Positions 1 through 10,857 of a DNA stretch of 64,000 nt are shown here, piece by piece (position 1 is the stretch's first letter; every line of letters starts with the position of its first letter). The notes below the pieces were generated by a model. That model saw nothing but the letters and a program-made list of their open reading frames with translations, was not told where the DNA came from and did not search any database. This stretch comes from Iris pallida (lineage: Eukaryota > Streptophyta > Magnoliopsida > Asparagales > Iridaceae): positions 124,001 to 188,000 of the forward strand of contig JANAVB010004018.1 in the NCBI GenBank assembly GCA_029216955.1, written 5' to 3'. A program made the position numbers and the translations under genes.

Positions 1-555
1 ACCGATGTTGAAGCAACCACGGGATCAGAAGAACCTCTGACAATCCACCTCCTAACTCACAAACCGGGCAAGTCTGCACCCCTCACCGCCACTCTGCGGA
101 AGGACGCGATCAGCCTCTCGGCGCAAGAGGAGCAGATGACAATCCGGCTGCCGAGATCCGGCCAAGTGCCGAGACCCACAACGGAGCCACTAACAATCAG
201 GTTACCAAGAGTCAGTCAACCACAAACAGGGAAGCTCAACCCCTCGGACAGGCCATTGACAATACGCCTTCCCAAGAAAGGTCATCATCCCGATACAAGG
301 TCTGACACTTCTAGCGAACCAGCCACCCCTCGCTCCACATCGAGTGCCAGACTGGGGGTTGCTAGTCTACCGACAACCCCACGCTCTGCTCCGTCAGTTG
401 AACCTCTGAAGATCAAGCTGACTAGGACGCCCTCTCAATCTTCATTCACACAGGAGGTAGCCGAAGAGGAACCAGAGCTGGCCAAATATGTGGCTGCTCA
501 CACTGAGACTTGCTCATGTTGCCCATCAACGACAAGTTCCTGAAGAAGTATTACG
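1..555 (+). pseudogene. Gag-pol remnant with a large internal deletion (E1)
   Basis: An open frame from base 1 encodes the linker between protease and reverse transcriptase, recognised by its repeated motif EPLTIHL / PLTIRLP / PLTIRLPK / EPLKIKL and by collinear similarity to the same region of element B. At about 503-506, just after a stretch reading KYVAAHT, the sequence jumps to DNA that in B encodes the last residues of pol (LPINGKFLKKYY in B). RT, both RNase H domains and integrase are therefore missing, about 4 kb judged from B. A two-base overlap (GA) at the junction fits illegitimate recombination. The product cannot be functional. Confidence 0.85.
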
Positions 556-596
556 TCCGAAACGACATCAAAAAAAAAATCCCCGATGATTGAGTT

Positions 597-830
597 ATGT
601 ACCCTATGGTACCACTGAACTCACATTCTGCCTCCAAATTTCCCAGATCACTGAGTCATGTACCCGCTGGTGCCTCTGAACTCACACTCTCCAACATTCC
701 AGATTATCGAGTCATGTACCCGCTGGTGCCGCTGAACTCACCTCTCCACATTCCAGATTATCGAGATATGTACCCATTGGTGCCTCTGAACTCACATTCC
801 GGTCACTCTTTCAGATAGTAAGTTATGTAT
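597..830 (+). repeat. ~56-bp tandem repeat, about 4 copies, after the pol end
   Basis: Units contain a core like GTACCCGCTGGTGCC followed by TGAACTCA. The same array, reverse-complemented, lies after the pol stop of element B (29056-29331). It is a conserved part of the 3' non-coding region of this family. Small open frames through it are by-products of the repeat. Confidence 0.8.
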
Positions 831-2075
831 GATCATACCTCTGAACTTTCTTCCTGGAAGAGATCCTCCCTCATGATCTACTACCCGCACTCCCAGTGCA
901 CAAAAAGGGTAACCGATCCATGAAATTCCAAAACGGCCATGTCCTCATTATCTCTGAGTCGTTTCGCTTCCGCCAAAAACAAATCACCCCTTTACATAGA
1001 ACTTCCATATCCTCATTACCTCTGAGTCGTTCTATGTACCCTCCTTCATTGAGCCCACTCCTGCCATGTCAGCATTACCTCTGAGTGGAAAGGCTCCGTC
1101 GAAGAAACCCTCATATTTGCCATGTCCTCATTACCTCTGAGTAAATATGTTGGTCCCCTCCTCGACTTATTATCTGTACCAAAAAACAAAAACCCCAGGG
1201 TACGCCAAGGATAATAGGTCCACAAATACCCTTCGTTGAGTCCACTCCTGCCATGTCCTCATTACCTCTGAGTAGGAAGACTCCACGGTAAAACCTTAGT
1301 ACTTGCCATGTCCTCATTACCTCTGAGTAAGTATGTCGGTCCCCTTTTATCTTTTTATCCGTATCCTAAATCAAGGTACGCCAAGGATAATAGGTCCACA
1401 AATATTCTCCACTGAGTCCACTCCTGCCATGTCCTCGTTACCTCTGAACAGGAAGACTCCGCGGTGAAAAGCCCTCATGCTTGCCATGTCCTTATTACCT
1501 CTGAGTAAGTATGTTGGTTCCCCTTCATCCTATTATTTGTATCCTAAGCTAGGGTACGCCAAGGATAATAGGCCCACAAATATCCTCTGTTGACCACAAA
1601 TGTCCTCTGTTGACCACAAAAAGTTCTCTGCTGACCACAAATGCCGTACTAGGTCCCTTAGTACATCCACATCTTTCCTCATTATCACATACTTTCGGAG
1701 CCCAGCTGTTCCATAGCATTCTTTCACCCAATGCATAGAACTTCCACGTTGATAGCACCCCTGAGTTGTTCTATGTATCCTCATTCGAGTTCACTCCTAC
1801 CATGTCCATATCACCTCTGAGTAGGAAAGCTCTACCATCAACCTTATATTTACCACGTCCATACCACCTCTGAGTAAATATGATGGTTCCCTCTCTCAAC
1901 TTATTATCCGTACCTAAAACCAAGGTACGCAAAGGATGATAAGTCCACATAAAATCCCCAGCGGAAGTACCCAAACCTATCACGTCCATGCTACCTCTGA
2001 TTGGATTGCCACACCTAAATAAATCTACTTTCCATGCTTCTTATTCAAAGTGTTCCAAATTTGCAATTTGGAAAC
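831..2075 (+). repeat. 3' non-coding region with interspersed CCTCTGAGT repeats
   Basis: About 1.2 kb without a gene. It consists of degenerate repeats of the type CATGTCCTCATTACCTCTGAGT, segments reading GGGTACGCCAAGGATAATAGGTC (about every 200 bp), and at 1584-1640 about three copies of a 20-bp unit TGTTGACCACAAATGTCCTC. The same repeats occur inverted in element B at 28200-29050. I see no coding signal. Confidence 0.75.
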
Positions 2076-2089
2076 TTTGAAGGGGGTCC
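2076..2089 (+). other. Polypurine tract of E1
   Basis: TTTGAAGGGGGTCC lies immediately before the 3' LTR start TGTAGAAGCATGG. The same tract precedes the 3' LTRs of B (22858-22872) and E7 (53913 on). It primes plus-strand DNA synthesis in this superfamily. Confidence 0.85.
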
Positions 2090-2563
2090 TGTAGAAGCAT
2101 GGAAAATATTTCTTTTAGTCCCACATTGGAAAGGAGAAGAAGAAAGGGCTCACTCCATTCAATAAATAGAGCCCCCTTACCTCCTTTGAAAAGGGCACCA
2201 ACTTCTCTTCCCTCCTTCCAAACTTGGACTCTTCCTATTATGCACCTTCGGGTGCTAAGTAGAAGAAGTTTAGGGCAGCACGGGCTCATCGGGCTCAGTC
2301 AGCTGTCCCAACCTCTGACCATCAAGAGCGTCCCGCTAAGCGGGCCTCTGGTGGAAAGTTGTACAGAACCGCCTGTGTCCAACCCCCGGCGGCAAACGAA
2401 TAGAGTGGTTCTCAAGAGTCTCCCAACAAAGATCGAGGGCAAGTGTTTCTATTAGCCCCCACATCAGGGAGCAAACATGATACCTACGCACTAGTGTGTT
2501 CGGGATACCCGGGCCCACAAAGCGAGTGCACGGGCAGATCGAGATATTCTTCATGCGAGTCAT

Positions 2564-2746
2564 GAGACGTCCTTCATGCGGCTCGATCATGAGACATTCC
2601 TCATGCGGCTCGGTCATGAGACGTCCTTTATACGGCTCGGTCATGAAACATTCCTCATGCGGCTCGGTCATGAGACATTCCTCATGCGGCTCGGTCATGA
2701 GACGTCCTTCATGCGGCTCGGTCATGAGACATTCTTCATGCAGCAC
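2564..2746 (+). repeat. 27-bp tandem repeat, about 7 copies
   Basis: Unit approximately GAGACATTCCTCATGCGGCT followed by CGGTCAT. Each unit carries the ATGCGGCTC motif that is scattered through the LTRs of this family. Repeat-derived open frames exist on both strands but look non-coding. Confidence 0.9.
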
Positions 2747-2749
2747 AGA

Positions 2750-3330
2750 ACCTAGGAAGCTTCATGCGGCTCAAAATCAGACGAGCTTCATGCGGCTCAA
2801 AAGTCACCAACATGGACATGCGGCTCAACGCACATAGGCAGCTCGAGTAAACTCCATGCGGCCCAGAGAGAGAGGCCACGTGGTCTTCAAAAATAGCTGT
2901 GCCCAACGTATGAACGTATTTAATGCTCTGACGGCTGACAGACCTGACAAGTGACAGACCTGACATAAAGCGTCATAATGGTTCTACCATAATGACAGAC
3001 TCTTCGGGAAAAGAAGAAAATCTCTGACCCGATCCGACAGAAGTCCTAGATTGCCACGTGGCACATCTCATACGGCTTAAATGGGGAACAGCTTCATGCG
3101 GCTCACTAAGAAGTCGCCCTATATGGCCAGCAGAAATCAGCCATATGCGGCCCACCGAGAACCCAGTCCCTGCGGATCAATACAACGCTAGCTCATGCGG
3201 CTCGCAAAGACTATGCATATGCGGCTCATTGAGAGTTCGTTCCCTGCGGTTCGATAAAGCATTATCCTATACGGCTCACGAAGAGTATCTCCCTGCGGTT
3301 CAAGTATTGCCCATCCTATGCGGCTCTGGC
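2750..3330 (+). repeat. Dispersed ATGCGGCTC motif cluster in the E1 LTR
   Basis: At least ten further copies of (A/C)TGCGGCTC and near variants occur at irregular 20-45 bp spacing, for example near 2763, 2790, 2818, 3095, 3195 and 3220. The motif is the reverse complement of the GAGCCGCAT motif in the B LTR. Confidence 0.8.
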
Positions 3331-3659
3331 AGGACCCACAACAAAACACGTGGCATCGGATCAATCAACGATTTAATCGAATCTCAACAAATATATCTGA
3401 CATCATCATAATAATTACTGAGATCAAGGCATATCATTTATCATCAAGCCAATGGGACACGTGGCGAGCAATTGGGCATTGGTATAATCAATCATGAAGA
3501 TTTAAAGCAATCAACATTAATTGCTCATAAGATTCGGTGCTATCCTCATTAATGGCCGAGATTCATTATAATCAGGACCAAGGGTTCAGATAGATTGAAG
3601 GAGCGCCGACATTCCAAAACAATGATTATTAGTAAACCCTAATGATCATACCCCACTCT

Positions 3660-3668
3660 TATAAATAG
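3660..3668 (+). promoter_or_regulatory. TATA box of the E1 LTR
   Basis: TATAAATAG lies about 25 bp after a telobox-like AAACCCTAA. The same pair is present in the B LTR, so this is the likely U3 core promoter. Confidence 0.7.
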
Positions 3669-4045
3669 CCAGCATCATTTCTTTGCAAAAGGGCCGGCAA
3701 CAAAAAGAATAAAAAATATACAGAGTCAGAGAGAGAATACACAGAGAGAGAGAAAGAAGCCAGGAGAGCAACAGAGGAGAAAAAAGAGCACTTCTTCGTC
3801 AACGCCAACCATCTTTTCACAAGGAGCCAAGGCTGCATACCGATCGTCCGAGGAGTAAGGCAGGGCTGCCGTTGCCTTCCCGAGCCTCTATCGTCACCCC
3901 CCAGATTCTAAAATAAACAATTGTACTTAGACTGCTGTACCTAGGTTTTCGTCCCTAGGCTTTCTTTGTACAAGCGAGTTTGTATTGTGAGTCTACGTTC
4001 AGTCCTCCGATAATTGTTCTGTACTTTTACAATCAATGGCAAATA

Positions 4046-4407
4046 ATTTCCTCCGGTTGTCACCTGAGCGTTGGGCCCTGTTCTTCTTGACTTCGAGAGC
4101 GGAGGAAGGATACACAAGTGATTGATGCAGGGCTTTATTGGTAGAAGCCGGGAGAGCATCCTCAGCAGTTGCTGGTGGTAGCAAAGCATCATTGACCACC
4201 CAAACTTTGCGAGTCTTTCTAAGTTTCGCTAACCAAGAGGAAGTGATTGACCCTTCAGTGAGCATGTCTTCATAAGCTTGTTGGTCAAACCGGACAACCA
4301 ACATCTGTTGGATGAACCCAACTTGGAAGTATTAGATCTGATTGTGCCATTGCTTTCTCGTCGGAGAAGAAAGTTGTCTCCAACAGAGTAGCCAGCTTGT
4401 TCGCCAT
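4046..4407 (-). pseudogene. N-terminal gag remnant (E2)
   Basis: The start resembles the B and E7 gag starts: MANKLATLLETTF, compared with MATLLGTTFSS in E7. After a frame disturbance near 4300 comes a stretch LVVRFDQQAYEDMLTEGS, close to LVVRFDQQAFEEMLSEGS in B and LVVKVDQTAYEAM in E7. This small N-terminal module lies upstream of the capsid-like part of gag; I do not recognise its function. The frame runs into the E1 LTR at 4045 and is clearly broken. Confidence 0.75.
4376..4394 (-). other. Primer-binding-site remnant (E2)
   Basis: On the minus strand this reads TGGCTACTCTGTTGGAGAC, three changes from TGGCGACTCTGCTGGGGAC in B and E7, and sits 3 bases from the LTR end. The TGGCGACTC type is the one I associate with tRNA-Arg priming in Tat/Ogre elements (recall, not checked). 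Confidence 0.7.
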
Positions 4408-4958
4408 CGAATTTTCGGGATAGAAAGATTGCTTGGAATGACAAGTATCTTTCAGGGGAACAAGGGAAGAAGAGAGAGTTTGAAATAAGACTTCTTTTAT
4501 TTTCTTTATAAAATACGATTTTGAACAGTATAACAAAATCCTAACAAAAAGGATTTCTTAAAACAAATAAAGATTTCGGATAAGTGCGCCGATAGAGATC
4601 GGGTACTGTAATGACCCCTTTACTCCGTTAACGCTCTGAAACTTAATAGTTTTTCGAAGTGCTCTCTATTACTATCTCATGTGTATCTGGTATCCTTATT
4701 GACGAGGTTGATTTGGTGGATTCGATCAGTTGATTATATGATATCCTCCAACTTTGGTGCTCTCCTCGATCATCTTTCCATGATCCCTCTCGAAGTTGAT
4801 CCTCGATCATTCCATGATACGGTGATCCGATGATCCTATTTTGTTGCGATCATGCCATGATCTCTTCTCTGATGTTGTTGATCATTCCACCTGATATTGG
4901 CAATATGTTCCCCAACTTTATATTTGCCTTTTAGCAGACAAGCTATAAGTAAGGTAAT
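4398..4958 (-). repeat. 5' LTR part of E2
   Basis: Its + strand start TGTTCGCCATCG corresponds to TGTTTGCCATG in B. The rest is AT-rich with several GATCAT-type repeats (about 4690-4890). I see no open frame. The LTR is cut by element A. Confidence 0.6.
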
Positions 4959-5092
4959 TGTAAACCCCCGTCCTGAATTTTTGAAAATAATATTTATTTA
5001 TTTATTATTTATTTATTTCACCCAAGATAGTAATTTTGGATTTTTTAGATATTTTAAACTAATATATACTTAGAGTTTTTATTTATAGGGAA

Positions 5093-5102
<10 letters not shown>

Positions 5103-5150
<48 letters not shown>
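5103..5150. repeat. (TA)n microsatellite in the A 5' LTR
   Basis: A short GT run is followed by about 22 TA units. The 3' LTR has a longer run at the same place (48171-48243), so length differs between the two LTRs. Confidence 0.95.
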
Positions 5151-5153
<3 letters not shown>

Positions 5154-5349
5154 TGAATATAGCATTAGAAGAGGAGTTTGTAAAATCAGATTGTAAGAGG
5201 GGGCTTGGTGAAAATATTCAAATTCAAATTAAGTATCAGCCGACCCAAATGAAACTCCATTCGAATGAACAGATTCGATTGGGAGATCTTCCCTAATCCT
5301 TCTCATAATCAAATCCAATCCACAATCAAGTTCATTTCTATCCAATCAT

Positions 5350-5395
5350 TATATAAATATAAGGGAAACAATCATCCAACTTTTCTAAACCCTAA
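5350..5395 (+). promoter_or_regulatory. Putative core promoter of the A LTR
   Basis: TATATAAATAT (5350) is followed 27 bp downstream by AAACCCTAA (5387). The pair is conserved in the 3' LTR near 48445-48490. Confidence 0.6.
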
Positions 5396-8300
5396 TCCCT
5401 CTTGCGCCCCCGTTCGTGAAGGTCTGGTGGCGAGAGAAAGTGCTCGGAACAGAAGGGTTTCATTTTCCTTAAAATAGGTAATCCTTTTTCTTTATCATCA
5501 CTTATGATCCTTTGAGACCTACTTAGCTATCACGTTTAATTGGATAATTGTATTTGAGTAAATTTCTAAGATGAAAGTATAAGGTGATATGGGATCAAGG
5601 GAGATGGGTGTGTTGTTTTCGACTTGGTTGTAGAACCATGGGATGTATGAATGTGTGCCAACCCATACTACAGGCATAGGGCTTTGTTCAATAAAATGTC
5701 CAGGATACATCCATATATCCGGATACTCAAGACACATGACCATATGTCTAATAGCACGTTCAGCAAATTGTTGGCAAAAGTCGAGCATGCCCAGGCCTGT
5801 GAGTGTCTACTGCAGTCGTTAACCACAAGAATAGAAAATAGGAGCACAGATTACCTATAGATGGTTTTTCTAGAGGTTTTATGGTGGTGTGCAGATAGGA
5901 TGTCAGGTACCATTGCATATTTCTGCCACAAATCAGGCTTTTAATCATACTGGTATTTGCCTTTGAGTTAAGGTATCGGGTATGGAACAGTAATTAGATG
6001 CCTGGAATATCATGGAGGAGCTTTCGCTTTGATTTGAAGCAAACTATACTAGTTAGGACCTCATAGGTTAGCCAGCAACCAGTAAGAAATAATATAGGGT
6101 ATCAGTCTTAGGGCAATTTGACAACAAATGAAAGTGCTAGACTGATGAGAAGGAGCCTAGCTAAGAAATTTCGTTCCTGTGTATCAAGAAACGAGAACAG
6201 TATAGAGCCAAAAGAAATCGGACACCACTCCATAGACAATTGATAGTATATCAGTTTAGTGAACTAGAATCATAGAGGTTGAAGTATCATTAGGGAGTCG
6301 AGGCTACTTAGGTCGGGTTGTATACTTGGTATCCAACCTGATGCTTGGTATCGGATGTATGCATGATTTCCAGAGCAATAGAGCAGTCTGTAGGACCATC
6401 CTTAGTTGTTAAATTTTCGAACAGAGAGTGCCCCGCTAATACTCATAATACCAAGATATATTCAGTCGAGCATAGGAGCCTACTAACAGTTTGCCATGGA
6501 CATTTACCTTTGAAGAGACCTGTTACTCTATTTCAAATCCTTTACTTTCACTCTTCAAGCCAAGTATTCCTAGAAACATTAATTCCTAAATCTGCCTTGT
6601 TACAATCAGGTATGAATTATCTAGGAAATTCCCTTCTATCAAAACGGTTAGAGTCTCTTGCATCCTATAATACAGTGTGTCCAGTTTGAGGACACAAATT
6701 GGTCATATGGTTAGTTTAAGAGAGAGGGAGATTATCAGTTGTTGTCAGAATTGACACTTGGTATTGGATGGTATATTGGTATCAGATTTGATACTTGAAC
6801 TCTTGTATTAATATGGATACATCTTGGCCTCGACCAAACAAGCCAAGGAAAAATCTATCTATGTGTGGACAGCGGGACAGGGAAACAAGGGGCACAGGGG
6901 TGGGGCAAATGTCAAGATTAATATGGTCGCAACAGCAGTTTGGAATGGCAAGCAAAGTTTTTCCATACATGTATAGATGTATGTAGCCGGACTAAGTGTA
7001 CATGTGATGTACCAGTTGGATTAGGGTCCCTAAGCAGGGATTGGTACAAGGACTTACATTGGTTGGCAACAATGTAATATAGTGTTTGTATTCTAGTGTG
7101 AGGGTATACATGCATCCATGTGATATGGAGTTTGGGGTGTTAACTGTATCAGGAAATATCCACTGTCTTGTGGCAGCAAGTAAGTGACAGATACGTAGGA
7201 ATGTATGTATCCTACTTTAGTGCCTCATGTGTCAGTTGACACAAGAGTAGAGAGCAGTTCAATTGATATAGATGGATATCAACTGTAGTTAAGGTAGGTA
7301 ATGATACACAAATTACCTACAATATGGTGGTTGTGTGTGTGGTTTAGGAGTTATAAGTACTATTACATATTAATAGCTCATATAGTGAAGTATCAATTAA
7401 ATATCTGAATAGTATAGAGAGAATATCAGATGTGAGATGTACTAGGATACTGGGGTTTCACGCACCATGGTATTAGTTCACGCTCTAAATTAGTATTTAG
7501 CATTAATAATAGAGAACAGTTGCATGAATATGCAACAGGTAACTATGTTAGGATAGCACTTCCAATTGTATGTAGCAATTTAGGTATGTGGTTGTCTTGG
7601 TCATACGATAGTAGAAATTAGGTCGGTATGGGATTTGGGTGGGCTTCTTGGAGGCAATAATAGATAAAAAGATAATGTCAATACGAAATCAAGGGTTTAA
7701 TAGAATAAGTAGAGTTGGCTTGTCACTACCACATTTTAGCTTGAGGGTATTTTAGTCATTTTGTGAATTTTGAATTTATTTTGAATTGATGAATTGGTGA
7801 TTGCTATTTTTGACTTTGGCTAGTTGAGACTTTGGAGACTAACCTAGATGTTGACCCTAGCTATGGTGACTTGATTAGCATGGTGGACCCTATTCTAACT
7901 TAAGTCAACCTAAGTTAAGTCATTTAGAATCAAGTTTGAAATAGGAGAAATAAAGACTAGGTCAATGACTTGTTGTGACCACAACTTTTCTGAAACGAGG
8001 TAATTTTGAACTTTTGTAATTTTTTTATCATTTAATAATAATATTTAAATCATATTATGATTTTTGGGGATTTTCTTTATTTATTTTATATTATTTAGAT
8101 GGGTAAATTATGATTTTGGTTGTTGCTAGTTTAACCCTAGAGACTGTTTGACTTAGAGACTAACCATGACCAAGGAGACTCGACCATGTGACTAGATTGG
8201 CTAATTACATATTTTTAGGCTAAGGGTATTTTAGTAATTGTGCAATACTTGAATTGTATTAATTTATTGATTAAATTGCTTGTTGTACGGTTTGATTGAT

Positions 8301-9079
8301 AGTTGAATTGGTGTTTTGGTAGTATAAGTGGTTTGACCTTAGCCAACCATGACCTAGAACCTTAATGCTATATTAGAAATTAGATTTATTATCATTAGAA
8401 TTAATTTAGATTTTATTAGTAAATTTTAGAGTGATTAATTAATTTTTAGCCATTTTGGCCTTTCTGTGATTTTCTAGATAAGTTGACTTGTGTTGTGCTA
8501 GCAACTGGTTTAACCTTAGTGGATATTTTATAGGGGCATAACCATGCCTTAGAATTGTTATTTTTATTTTTAGAATTTATTTTAGGCATTAGATTATTTT
8601 TAAGGCTTTAATTGATTTATTTCAGCCTTTTTGCATGCTAGCCTTTAAGCCTTTTTGACTTGGGCCCATTTTTACTTGAGAATGAGTTGGCCCAAGTGTA
8701 ACCCTAACCCTAGAGACCCCCTTGGCCGCCCAAAAGCAGTACCCCCTCCCCCTTGCATTCATTTGTGAAGTTTTGAGCCTCCACAAGGAAACCCTAATAG
8801 ATCCCCTTCTCCAAAACTCATATGTCCTTCATCTGGAGTCTGTTTCTTCCCAAACGAACTCAGTTGCACTCGTCGAGGAGATGAGGATCTACTGGAGCAT
8901 TCTAGTGAGGAGGCGGAGGCTTTTGCTTGAGGAAAATCGGCCGACACGACAACCGAGGGGCTCCATTCATTGAGTTTTTGACACTCAATAGGTAAACCCT
9001 AATCTACCATAGTAAATCTGGAAACTATTTTCAATTTTGCATCCATATAGGTGCCCTAGACTTGCCCACAAAATTTGGA

Positions 9080-9950
9080 TGGATTTTGACTTCGTTTGAT
9101 GGCGGTATCGGATACGTGTCGGTCCTTTACGGCACGTGTTCGACGAAATGCCGCTTAGGATAGAAAATTGTTGTTTTTCGATTCTGTCTTCATGGATGTT
9201 TAGATAATATTATTTTGATAAACTTTTGTGAAGACGGATTTGGTTTTGACAACGTATCAGTAGCATTTCGGGCAACGGACGCACGTGCACGGATCCCGTG
9301 CACGAGGCCGTGCGTGCCCTGCTGTCCGCGCGTTGTTTCTCGATGCACAGGCCGTATTTTTGAGTGAAATTTCTTGAGCACGTGGGGGCAACCTCTGCCC
9401 CCATGATCCTAAAATTTCACGACTTTTCGTTGAGCGAGGGCGGAGAAATCGCGCGTGCACCCTCAGCCGTACTGTGTATTCAGCCTGATTTTTATCGCTG
9501 AAACGGACTTCGTGCGCGCACACAACGCAGCGAAGACCCATTCTAGGACCTGGGACACGTCGACCTATACCTAGACTACCCGAGGAACGAACCCCGAGTC
9601 GCGGCATGGCCCGACGAGCGAGCCACGAGGGCGGAACCGTACGCACGAGGGCGCGAGGGCGCGCGCGCACGCAGTTGGCCGCGCGCGGGTACGAGGCTGC
9701 GTGTGCCGCTTCGGCACAGCGTGTTACTGTGTCACCGTATCCTAGACCTACCCCAGGACCCCCCCAGCTACGTGCACAAGCACGGGGCTTTTTGTTGTGT
9801 GTGCGGCGCTCAAACGAGCGAGAACGCACGCACAAGCACACGTTATCACGCGGTATCGGAAAATTCCGATACGCGTTCTGTGGACACGATACGGACACAA
9901 TTTCGAACCCAAGAGTATACGAGCGCATCACGTGAGTCGAGACCAACGTG
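9080..9950. other. GC/CpG-rich block of the Y LTR
   Basis: It is sharply GC-rich compared with the AT-rich remainder of the LTR, with many CGTG/CACG, GACAC and GCGC strings. Comparable blocks occur in X (42270-42690) and D (13195-13740, 21462-22010). It has no supported coding function. Confidence 0.7.
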
Positions 9951-9956
9951 TATGCC

Positions 9957-10857
9957 TGTTTGCCATGAAATATAAAAGAGCAGAACAATTATCGGAGGAC
10001 TGGACTTTTACTTCACATTATAAACTCGCTTGTACAAAGAAAGCCTAGGGACGAAAACCTAGGTACAGCAGTCTAAGTACAATTGTTTATTTTTGATTCT
10101 AGGGGATGACGGTAGAGGCTCGGAAAAGCGACGGCAGCTCTGCCTTACTCCTTGGACAATCGGATGTAGCCTTGGCTCCTGTGACGAGATGCTTGGCGTT
10201 GACGAAGAAATGCCCTTCTTGCTCTCCTCGTATTGCTCTTCTGGCTTCTCTCTCTCTCTGTGTATTTTCTCTCTGATTATTAGGAGGGAAGCTCTTTGTC
10301 TGTCTCTTTGCAAGGGAATGGCACCTTGCTATTTATAAGAGTGGGGGCATCATTAGGGTTTAGATAATTGCCCATTCTCAAAGTGGCGGCGGCCTGATGA
10401 TTAATCAATCTGGACCATTAGTCTTAAGCGTGAATGATCTGGGCCATTAATGTGGATAGTATTGAATCCTGTGAATGGTTAATGCTGATTGCTTTAAATT
10501 TTCATGATTGGTTGTGTCAAGCTTGGATCTCTCACCACGTGTCCCATTGGCTTGATTATGAATGATATGACCTGATCTCTTTAATTATGAGGATAACGTT
10601 AAATATGGTTATTGGGATCTGGTAAATCTCTGATTGATTTAATACCACGCATCCCTAATCACCCTGCTACCAGCTGTCAAGTCATGTGGGCAATTGAATC
10701 TCTGCCACGTGTCTTAATGGTGGACCCTGCCAGAGCCGCATGATATCCATGAACCGCATAAGACAGCGTCTCAGTGAGCCGCATAGGTATAGTACTTGCG
10801 AGCCGCATGGGATGGTTTCGTGGTGAGCCGCAGGAAGATGATTCCTGCCAGCAGCAT
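9957..10857 (-). repeat. 3' LTR of B, first part
   Basis: It starts (+ strand) TGTTTGCCATGAAATATAAAAG and aligns with 38015-38915. It contains TATA (CTATTTATA at 10329-10337), a telobox 16 bp further right at 10353-10361, and the first GAGCCGCAT motifs (10733-10830). It ends at the D insertion site. Confidence 0.92.

Larger units (their letters stand above)
1..4045 (+). mobile_element. E1: 3' part of a Tat-like Ty3/Gypsy element
   Basis: This is the 3' end of an LTR retrotransposon whose 5' part lies outside the window. In order it holds a gag-pol remnant, non-coding repeat arrays, a polypurine tract and a 3' LTR. Coding, repeats, polypurine tract and LTR all match element B (9957-39379, opposite strand) at diverged identity. 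It lacks the antisense gene module that B carries between pol and the 3' LTR. The LTR ends at the junction with E2 gag sequence, so E1 probably inserted into E2; the other side is not visible, so no TSD can be checked. Confidence 0.85.
2090..4045 (+). repeat. 3' LTR of E1
   Basis: It starts TGTAGAAGCATGG next to the polypurine tract and ends GGCAAATA, matching the B LTR end GGCAAACA with one change. At 1956 bp it is longer than the B LTR (about 1365 bp), mainly through a 27-bp tandem array and additional GCGGCTC motifs. It contains a TATA box at 3660. The last ~120 bp align closely with the B LTR end. Confidence 0.85.
4046..4958 (-). mobile_element. E2: 5' end fragment of a Tat-like element
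   Basis: Read on the minus strand this is the inner end of a 5' LTR, a primer-binding-site remnant and the first ~110 codons of a gag related to B and E7. The LTR is interrupted at 4958 by element A. The bases on the two sides of A (GTAAT at 4954-4958 and 51869-51873) were once adjacent, so the E2 LTR may continue after 51873. Gag is cut off where it meets E1. Confidence 0.7.
4959..7720 (+). repeat. 5' LTR of A, first part
   Basis: It aligns along its length with the 3' LTR (48009-50840). It carries a (TA)n run, a TATA-like TATATAAATAT at 5350-5360 and a telobox AAACCCTAA at 5387-5395. The stretch from about 5500 to 7720 has no credible gene; open frames of up to 114 residues here have no recognisable features and are not preserved as frames in the other LTR. 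It stops at TGGCT, where X inserted. Confidence 0.9.

Noticed and set aside
2564..2746. Possible CRISPR-like array
   Set aside because: Whole 27-bp units repeat head to tail with no unique spacers, inside a plant LTR.
2336..2837. Open frames with repeats such as MTEPHEEC on the minus strand and the mirror frame on the plus strand
   Set aside because: Produced by a 27-bp repeat (a multiple of three) lacking stops in either direction; it is LTR sequence.
9257..9988. 243-residue minus-strand open frame
   Set aside because: It lies in the CpG-rich block of a solo LTR, has no domain, Arg/Pro/Ala-rich composition expected from GC-rich sequence, and overlapping frames on the other strand; it also crosses the LTR/B junction.
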